Assembly: GCA_963921825.1 (NCBI GenBank)
Contig: OY997595.1
Coordinates: 67,611,879-67,675,878, forward strand
DNA length: 64,000 nt
Source of the DNA: Erodium maritimum
Lineage: Eukaryota > Streptophyta > Magnoliopsida > Geraniales > Geraniaceae
Direction: 5' to 3'
The position numbers and the translations under genes were made by a program. The number at the start of each line of letters is the position of its first letter. The stretch's first letter is position 1. The notes beneath the pieces are model-generated. The model made no database searches. It was given only the letters and a program-made list of their open reading frames with translations, and had not been told where the DNA came from. Below are positions 56,870 through 64,000 of this stretch, piece after piece.

Positions 56870-58366
56870 TAGGGATGGCAATGGAGCGGGGTTGGGGCGG
56901 GGACCCCATTCCCCGTCCCTGTCCCGCGTTGACCCCGCCCCGCGGGAACGGGGATTTTATTCCCCGTGCCATTCTCGTCCCGCGAGGGATTTTATTCCTT
57001 ACCCCGTTCCCGCCTCATTCTCATCACCCGAAAAAATACACATTTGAAATGACAATTCTCAATCCATAATTTTAAACAACATGCATAGTCAACCCATAAT
57101 TTTAAAACGACATACATATAAAATAAACATCACATAATAATGATATACATGTCTCATAATAGTTTACACATGATAGAAAGTATCTTAACGAAATATCTTA
57201 TAACATAAAACTTAGAGTTCCCAACTTGACTTCATAATAGTATAAATGGAATCACGAGAAAATATACATTGTTGTGAATACAATTTCATGGACAAAAGGT
57301 ATAAACTCTATCACGTTATCAAACAAGAACAAATTTATATTAGCATGTTCTGTAAACGAAGAAACTGACATTACTTTATTTCTACAAACATGATCACACA
57401 ACAAAAGTTTAAACATGAGAAAATGTTCTTAGATAAGTGAATTGTTATTATTATGTATAGGGGTGAGCATCGGCCAGTACCCGCCCAAAATCCTAAACCC
57501 ATTACCCAAACCGTTTTTTCCGGTTACATAAAACCCGTACCTATCCCCATCACCGGTCGCTAAAGGGAAGGCCGATAACCGCCCGACCTCACTACCGACC
57601 GGGGACGGTAATAACCAACCAACCCATGCCCAATGGGATTCTTATTGCGCCTACTAAAATAAACATTCAAACATTCAACTTAATTCCTACAATTCAAACT
57701 TAATTTCACACAATTCAACTTAATTCATAAACCTACCTATTATAAAACTGATTTCAGTTTAGAGACTTCAAACATTCAAACAAAACACAACAATTCATAC
57801 AACTAATACCTCATAATCATATAAAACATCGTCTTACACAACATGGTCTAAGAAACCTTTTTTTTTGTACAACACAAAAAAGTTGAACAAAAAAATCAGT
57901 TTTAACTAAACTGAAATCGAGGAAGTGTCTAGGCCTCTACGCCCAGGCCCAGTGGATGGGCCTTGACCGGGTAAGACCGGTTTTTTTGGTCACCACCGGT
58001 TTGGCTCACCCAAACCGTTGACCGCCCGTTGACCTCCAGTTCAACGACTTTCAAACCATCTTTGGCCCGGGTAAGACCGGTTTCGGGTATTCCGGTGACA
58101 GGGATGGGCGGAGATGGCCGGTTTCCGGTGATGGTCGGATTTCTACTCAGCCCTAATTATGTATATATAAATTATAATATTTTATTATGAAATAATGGTG
58201 CGGGGTACGGGGCGGGGCGCCCCGCGGGGCGGGGAGTGCTTGCCCCATCCACGCCCCGCGCCCCGCCAAAATCCCCGTTTATTTCCCCGTACCCCGCCCA
58301 GCTTAAAAAATCCCCATCCCAAATCCGCCCCGCACGGGGCGGGGATGGGGCGTTTTGCCATCCCTA
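56870..58366. mobile_element. Non-autonomous hAT element, host of a nested hAT
   Basis: Ends TAGGGATGGCAATGG and, in complement, TAGGGATGGCAAAACG. The perfect 8-bp duplication CTCACAAA is at 56862-56869 and 58367-58374. The subterminal regions are strikingly G/C-rich (GGGGCGGGGACCCC-like, 56890-57000 and 58200-58350), while the interior is AT-rich. This is the widespread plant hAT terminal type starting TAGGGATGGCAA. There is no transposase, and it is interrupted by a second hAT at 57458. Confidence 0.85.
57458..58155. mobile_element. Nested non-autonomous hAT element
   Basis: Begins TAGGGGTGAGCATCGG and ends with the complement of TAGGGCTGAGTAGAAATC. The perfect 8-bp duplication ATTATGTA is at 57450-57457 and 58156-58163. 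ACCGG-rich subterminal motifs (GGTAAGACCGGTTT and similar) occur at both ends. Length 698 bp. It was inserted into the older hAT, giving the relative age of the two. Confidence 0.85.
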
Positions 58367-58406
58367 CTCACAAATCTCAATTGTTGTCGTGTCGACGACG
58401 ACTTTA

Positions 58407-59253
58407 TGATGCAGTGCATATTGACGATCTTTTGACAAATCGGCTAGAAAACCCGAAAATGCAGCAGTGTCCGAAATTGAAAAAACCTTAGCATTTTTCG
58501 GGTCGAAACGGGATCCTGAGCAAAACTCATCGCTTCACCATGACGTACGATGTTTTTCGGCCATCTGAGATCGTTTAGAGAGGTGAAACTGACATTTTAG
58601 AGTCTGGTTCATTATTTCCTGTTTTTTGATATTTCCTTTATTTCGAATTAGGGTTTTGGGTAGTAATTTCCTTATTGTATTAGGACTTTAAGTACTAGTT
58701 TTTCTATTTAAGCACTTGTTCTTCTTCATTGTAATTCAGATTTTATGCAATAAACACCAAAAACGAGTTCTACTCAATTTCTATCATATTCGGTATTCTC
58801 TTTGAATCAACGAATTCGATAAAGGATTCCTCATTTCGCTCTGCACTCTGCATCAGTTGGTATCAGAGCCTCACCGTTCCAGGAAGATGCCGCCTCGCCG
58901 AGCTGTTCGCCAGGCCGCCGCCGCTGGTTTTGATGGTGCTGATAATGCTGACGAGATTGCTGCAGTTCGTCGTGAAAACGATGATCTGAGGCGTCAGGTC
59001 GAGTTATTATCCCAGCGAATGGATGATATGTTTCGTCGCGATGACGTGACTGTCACGGACGTCGATAACCCCTTCGCTCCGGATGCTAGGAATCGCTCTC
59101 CAGGACGCCATGTCCCCGAAAATCGTTGGGAACAAGGGTTCAGAGTGGAGATTCCGCAGTTCGATGGCTGCCTCAAGCCCGAGGAAGTGGAGATTCTCTT
59201 TGAATCAACGAATTCGATAAATGATTCCTCCTTTCGCTCCGCACTCTGCATCA
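58407..59253 (+). mobile_element. Gypsy-type deletion derivative: full 5' LTR, gag start, 3' LTR stub
   Basis: The 5' LTR spans 58407-58855, starting TGATGCAG and ending CTGCATCA. The primer site TGGTATCAGAGCC follows at 58859. The 3' LTR is reduced to its last 61 bp (59193-59253, ATTCTCTTTGAATCAACG... to CTGCATCA). The 5-bp duplication CTTTA is at 58402-58406 and 59254-59258, so the ends are original. Everything from mid-gag to the last part of the 3' LTR was lost. Confidence 0.85.
58887..59192 (+). pseudogene. Truncated gypsy gag N-terminus
   Basis: MPPRRAVRQAAAAGFDGADN is followed by a coiled coil (AAVRRENDDLRRQVELLSQR) and then RVEIPQFDGCLKPEEVEI. This is the N-terminus and first conserved box of Ty3/gypsy gag in plants. 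The frame continues into the 3' LTR remnant (ILFESTNSIND...) to a stop at 59367-59369, outside the element. The capsid body and everything downstream are missing. Confidence 0.75.
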
Positions 59254-59258
59254 CTTTA

Positions 59259-59925
59259 CCCCTACCATCTTTCTTCTACTACTCTGTCTCTTTTATATCT
59301 TCTTCTATTATTGTGACTTTTTTTTGCTCTGTCTCCCGGGTTAAGGTTGACGATATCGATTTTACGTAGTCAGTAGAGGTATCGAAGATGCAAGTCAAGT
59401 TTTTTGCGGCCATAAGAGGTCGCAATTGTGGGGTTTGTTCAGTGCGTCAATTTCTCATGGAGAATACTTCGTCTTTCTTATCCCATCTAAACTAAGTCCC
59501 AAATGATGTCCCCACACATCAGATGATCCTAGCGACCTAAAACGCCCAATCGACAATACCACAGTGTCCCACTGCGTTAGTTATGAGCTCCAACAGAGAC
59601 ACCCACGTGTTCTGCAGACAACCTGATATCGCAAGACCCTTAGTCTTATGTGTTTGCTTTCGTGTTTATTTGTTTTCTTTCCATTCTGCGATACAAACAA
59701 GATATGTTATTGTGATCTTGAGTGTTGGTACATTTGTTTATAATGGGGTTCCAGACTATATTCTAAATCTGGATATTTAATACCAACTTTTATTAATAAT
59801 ATATCGATATCATTTAAAAAAAGCATATGCTTTTGAATCAATCTTGAAAATTCTTAATCCCAAAAATTAAATTGATTAAAGTGGGTTTCCACCAACTTTC
59901 TCATGATATTCAGTAGCAGAGTGTG
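59259..59925. other. Upstream region of the phosphatase gene
   Basis: No gene is seen. 59380-59580 is mixed-composition DNA and 59600-59870 is AT-rich. It should contain the promoter of the gene at 60066. I looked for the PHR1 site GNATATNC and found only near misses such as TGATATTC. Confidence 0.4.
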
Positions 59926-59933
59926 TATAAATA
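59926..59933 (+). promoter_or_regulatory. TATA box of the HAD phosphatase gene
   Basis: TATAAATA lies 133 bp upstream of the ATG at 60066. Transcription would be expected to start about 25-35 bp downstream, giving a leader of roughly 100 nt. Confidence 0.6.
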
Positions 59934-60065
59934 CCCCCCTTGTATGTTCTTATCACTCCAAGCCAAATACAAAACATTTTCACTGAGATTTGATCAGCAT
60001 TTGTGTTTCTTGGCTTCTGGGTCCTAATCAAAATCAAAACTTTTCCATCTTCAACAAGTTCAGAA

Positions 60066-61259
60066 ATGGCAGGGATCGTGGTAGTTTTCGATTTCGACAA
60101 AACGATCATCGACTGTGACAGTGATAACTGGGTGGTTGATGAACTTGGTGCCACTGATCTCTTCAACCAGCTCCTCCCACATATGCCTTGGAACTCTGTT
60201 ATGGTTCGTAACTTCCATGTATGTTAAGAGTTTTGGTGTATTGTTTACAGTTTTGTAAAAAAAGCTTACGTATTTGTTCTGAAATCTTCAGGATACGATG
60301 ATGAAGGTGCTTCATTCCCAGGGGAAGACAGTTCAGGACATCTCTGAAGTTCTGAAACGTGTTCCGATCCATCCTAGGGTCGTTCCTGCCATTAAAGCAG
60401 CTCATGCTTTAGGGTGTGAGCTCAGGATCCTCAGCGATGCCAATTTGCTCTACATTGAGACGATCTTGGAACATCTCGGGCTGAGAGAGTTTTTCTCAGA
60501 AATCAACTCGAACCCGGGTTTTGTCAATGAAGAAGGGAGGCTTAGGATCTTCCCATTCCATGATTTCAACTCTGCTTCTCATGGCTGCACCAACCCATGT
60601 CCTCCTAACATGTGCAAGGTACTAGAAACACTAATCTCTATGTTATGTTAAATCCCGACTCACCTAAAAGTCTAAACTGATAAGTAGAGATGAGGAATAG
60701 GCACGGTTCGAGTAATCTGACCGGAGCTCCATTTTTTTACCCTGAACCGAACCCTTTAGTTATTAAAAAATGGTAAGGGGTACGATAATTTCAAACTCGC
60801 ATTCTAGCAAGCGGGTTGAAGCTCAAAACAAGTTCTAGGAAGCTCTACTACATATTTTTCAGCTAATGAGTTGTGTTTCTTTGGTTCTCAAAACAGGGTA
60901 AGATCATAGAGAGTATCCAAGCTTCTCTTCCAGCTGAAGGAAAGAAGAAAATAATATACCTAGGAGATGGAAACGGTGATTACTGCCCGAGCTTGAAGCT
61001 CGGAGAAGGGGACTATGTCATGCCAAGGAAGAACTACCCAGTTTGGGATCTCATTTCCGGAAATCCCCTCCTGATCAAGGCCAAGATCCATGGATGGACC
61101 GACGGTGAAGATCTCGAGATCGTGTTGATCAAAACAATCAACACCATCTTGGAAGATGAAGAGAGTGCAGCTAACATGTTGATCTCAGCAGACTGCAAGC
61201 TGCACAAGGTTGCTGTTGCTTCCCATGAAGCCATTCCTCAAGCTCTCAAGATAAATTAG
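60066..61259 (+). CDS. HAD phosphatase, PS2 / inorganic pyrophosphatase 2-like (PHOSPHO1/2 family)
   Basis: Three exons: 60066-60203, 60292-60618 and 60897-61259, giving 275 residues, the usual length for the family. HAD motif I DFDKT is at residues 9-13, with the nucleophile D9 and acid/base D11. Motif II is LSDAN (Ser about 94). Motif III/IV GDGNGD is at about 178-183. Family-typical blocks are also present: DSDNWVVDELG, IPFHDF-like FPFHDFNSASHGC and CPPNMCK before the last intron. Arabidopsis relatives are At1g73010 (PS2/PPsPase1) and At1g17710, phosphate-starvation-induced cytosolic phosphatases acting on pyrophosphate or on phosphoethanolamine/phosphocholine. The exact substrate here cannot be decided from sequence. 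All boundaries are GT-AG and phase 0. Confidence 0.9.
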
Positions 61260-61545
61260 TAAAAGGAGGAGCCTTAATAAGTCCGACGTTTCAAGCTTTT
61301 AGGAGATGGTAATAAGGACTCTCAAGATCACTATATGTTTGATGCCATACATATATGCTAACAAAAATTTGAGGAACTGCATATCGAATAAAAGGAGCTT
61401 TATTTTCTTTATTCGATGGTTTCAATCACTAGAACACAGAACTATGAAAGTATACAAGTCTTCATAGCATCAACAGATTCAATGATACTGATCAATTTCG
61501 AATAACAGAACCTATCATTCTAACACAACACTAAGTGACTAACCT

Positions 61546-63641
61546 CTAAATCTTGAAATTTTGCTGTGAGCTCCTGTTGCAACTGGACCAGTATTCAGCT
61601 ACAAGCTTAGAAAATGAGGAGTTCGTATCCATTAGGACCGAAGGCTCGTCATATTCCAATAATTCCCCTGAAAAAAATCCAATAAAGCTCCTGAAAATAA
61701 GCTTTATTCCACAGTTTAATACTTTCTGTTTTTTGGGGTTAATTGCATATGGTTATTGCATACTAAAATTCCATGAAACTGAAGATAGCTCTTTTTCACC
61801 AAAAAATGACAAAAGAGCCCTTGACCATAATCTCAAAAAATACTATTTTTTCGTTCTTATAATAGTTTTATCTTTTAAGGAGTCTTTTTGCATCTACTCA
61901 ACCATTTTATACATCTAACTAAAATGTTTTTGCTAGTTATGAAGTCTTTTTTTGAGATCAGGGTCGATAATTTTCGTCATTTACTGACAAAAAAGCGCTA
62001 TGCAATTTTTTGAAAGTTTAGGTAACTGAATACGTGTTTAAAGCTGGGGATAGTTATGTGCATAAGACGTATAATACAGAATAGTTATCTGCAATTAACC
62101 CTAGTTTTTTTGGTTCACTATTGATCGTTTATGGAATTTGTTGAAATGGAAGCTTACCATAAGAGAGGACCATGACCATGTCACTATCTATAACAGTTGG
62201 AACCCTGTGAGCTACGGTTACCACCGTGCATTCTGAGAACTCCTGTCTAATAATTCTCTGCAGAACGGCATCAGTTGCCGAGTCAATTGAAGCAGTGGCT
62301 TCATCAAGAACTAGAATTCTGTTCCTCTTGAGCAAGACTCTTCCCAGGCAAAAGAGCTGGCGCTGACCAGCACTCCAATTCTCACCTTCATCACTCACTG
62401 TAGACGCAATAAAAAGTCTGTTAAAATATAAAACTAGGGATAATTGCAAAAAACTACCCAGAGGTATTCAGATTTTTGCTCAAATGGAAATGGCAAAACT
62501 CGAACTCTTCAAGCATTTTACTCACCTGATGAGTCCAGCAGATTCGGTAGGCTGCTGATTGTATTCTTCAGTTGGCACTTCTCTAAAGCCTATAATAAAC
62601 AACAAGTTATGATCATCAAAATTCGAAGAAACATAATTATTTACAGAAACGACCTTGATACTTGCCTCCCATATTGCTTCATCAGAGTAAAGGCCAAGAG
62701 GGTCCAAGTTCATTCGGACACTACCCTTAAAAAGAGTTGGATCTTGAGGAATAATGCTGAGCTTCATCCTTAAGTCTTTGAGACCGATCGAGCATATGTC
62801 TAAGCCATCTATAAGAATTCTTCCACTTTCAGGCTCAACTAACCGAAACAAAGCACTTATGAGTGTAGTTTTGCCACTTCCAGTCCTTCCCACAACTCCT
62901 ACTCTTGACCCTTCTTTAAATGTGCAAGTAATCCCCTTGAGAACAAGAGGAGAGTTCGGGCGATATTTTATCTATAACAACCAAAACAAAGACTCATTTA
63001 GGTAAGGACAAATTTCACTCAGCTACCTCTAAGTATGCATTATTCTCAATTAACTACCCCTAAGTTTAAAAAGTTTTTAACATCCTCCTAGGTTGTTGTC
63101 AGTCTCATTTTACCCCCAATTCTATCAAATTTGGGGTGTAAAATGACGAAAATACTCACGAAAAAATAAGGGTATTTTCATCATTTCACACCCTGAAATG
63201 GACAGGACCGGGTAAATTGAGATTCAAAATCTCAATCAGCTTCCCTTAAGTATGTAGCATTCTCAACTAACTACCCCTAAGTTTAAAAAGTTTTTAACAA
63301 CCCGTTACATTTTTTTAGCCTCATTTTATCCCAATTTCGTCAAGTTTTGGATGTGAAGAGACTACCCCTTAGTGTAATTTTAACATAACAAGTCTGTGAC
63401 TGAATGGGTTTAGTTAGCTTCTTTACCTTTAGAGCTTGCAACTCTATCCGGCCCTTGGAGGGCCATGAAGACGCTGGCCTCTTGTCCTCCACGATAGCAG
63501 GAGGCTCAGGTGGTATGTTCATGAACTGTTTGATCCGTTCAACCGAGATAATATAGTTCGCTAAGTTACAGTACCATCGAGTCACAAAAATTTGAGTACC
63601 CGTCAGCACCAGAGCATAAGACAGAGAGAGCCCCACAAGCC
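61546..63641 (-). CDS. ABCC (MRP-type) ABC transporter, last five exons (partial)
   Basis: Exons on the minus strand: 63641-63427, 62971-62666, 62589-62526, 62397-62158 and 61667-61546 (stop). Together they encode 314 C-terminal residues. The first gives the end of the second transmembrane domain ([20 protein letters not shown], then [20 protein letters not shown]). NBD2 follows: Walker [11 protein letters not shown]-loop IIPQDPTLF, signature WSAGQRQ, Walker B ILVLDEA and H-loop AHR. The C-terminus is [12 protein letters not shown]...LVAEYWSSC. It is similar to Arabidopsis ABCC8-type transporters, vacuolar or plasma-membrane exporters of glutathione conjugates and organic anions (family knowledge). 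The second intron starts with GC (GAG/GCAAGT). The stop codon lies 287 bp from the stop of the convergent phosphatase gene. Confidence 0.9.
63028..63370. repeat. Direct repeat of about 130 bp in an ABCC intron
   Basis: AACTACCCCTAAGTTTAAAA with AGTTTTTAACA occurs at about 63050-63082 and 63269-63300. The flanking TCAGCTACCTCTAAGTATG and TCAGCTTCCCTTAAGTATG, and the CTCATTTTACCCC / CTCATTTTATCCC ends, also match. Two diverged copies, about 210 bp apart. Confidence 0.6.
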
Positions 63642-64000
63642 CTGAAGAAGAAGAAAAATCCAAAGAACTGTAATCAATATCTTTCGAACAATCTAAAATG
63701 GGATAATTGCAAAAAAAAAAATTGAAGTATTCACTTTTTGCAACTTGTATCCCCTCTCCTTTGATGATTGCATAGAACAGCCCCGAAATTGTCTTTTTCT
63801 TTTTTGCACTTTGTATAATTGGTTTTGAAATGATGATTTTACCCTTGAAAAATTAAATTTAAAAAATAATAGTTAAAAAACAAAAAAAAATCAAATTTTT
63901 GCATCCCTTGAATTCCTTGCTCGTTGTACAGTAACAAAGAGGAAGGAAATTAAGGGAAATGAAAAATCAGATTTTTTTTGTTTTGTACTTGTTATTTTTA
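63642..64000 (-). other. ABCC intron (upstream end outside window)
   Basis: AT-rich with long A and T runs and no reading frame that continues the transporter upstream of 63641. The acceptor of the 63641 exon is TTCTTCTTCAG. The preceding exon must lie beyond the window. Confidence 0.5.

Noticed and set aside
59500-60060. PHR1 binding site (GNATATNC) upstream of the phosphatase
   Set aside because: Only near misses were found; phosphate regulation is known for the family but not shown by this promoter sequence.
60204-60230. Exon 1 of the phosphatase continuing to the stop at 60227
   Set aside because: Reading on gives VRNFHVC and a stop, while splicing at ATG/GTTCGT joins the family sequence without a gap.

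Overview
The window is nuclear DNA of a eudicot plant. The evidence is GT-AG-spliced genes with plant-specific families (a CNL disease-resistance gene, an ABCC transporter, a PS2-type HAD phosphatase), AT-rich intergenic DNA and many plant-type transposons (Ty3/gypsy, Ty1/copia, LINE, PIF/Harbinger, MULE, hAT). I cannot name the species. Only four host genes are recognisable; roughly three quarters of the window is transposon or transposon relic.

Layout. 1-235: 5' end of an EF-hand gene on the minus strand, running off the window. 336-9000: inverted-repeat elements, a complete 2985-bp solo LTR (target-site duplication TTTAC), LINE fragments and a chimeric gypsy relic. 9364-21356: one large minus-strand CNL gene in nine exons. 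It has NB-ARC and LRR exons plus an unusual C-terminal tail (exons 7-9) of disordered and coiled-coil character. Exon 5 carries a frameshift, so the allele is probably broken or truncated. Its introns hold a MULE, an LTR relic, a minisatellite-bearing inverted-repeat element and other MITEs. 21814-24263: two oppositely oriented PIF/Harbinger elements. One is a decayed transposase; the other is an internally deleted miniature with intact ends whose 38-codon ORF joins the transposase start to its end.

25.3-43.4 kb: decayed LINEs, a second solo LTR (3651 bp, duplication CTCCT) carrying a 68-bp tandem array with higher-order structure and inserted into a LINE RNase H pseudogene, Harbinger fragments, a 1.7-kb MULE with 9-bp duplications and unidentified internal sequence, and a tandem-duplicated LTR-like segment. 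43411-46873: a young copia element whose single 842-codon ORF keeps gag, protease and integrase but lacks reverse transcriptase and RNase H. 46.9-59.3 kb: LINE ORF1 relics, inverted-repeat elements, two nested hAT elements with 8-bp duplications, and a gypsy deletion derivative with a 5-bp duplication.

59926-63641: two ordinary genes, a three-exon HAD phosphatase of the PS2/inorganic pyrophosphatase 2 type (plus strand) and, convergent with it, the last five exons of an ABCC transporter (minus strand, NBD2). There is no operon-like organisation. The four host genes are functionally independent as far as the sequence shows: calcium sensing, immunity, phosphate metabolism and transport.
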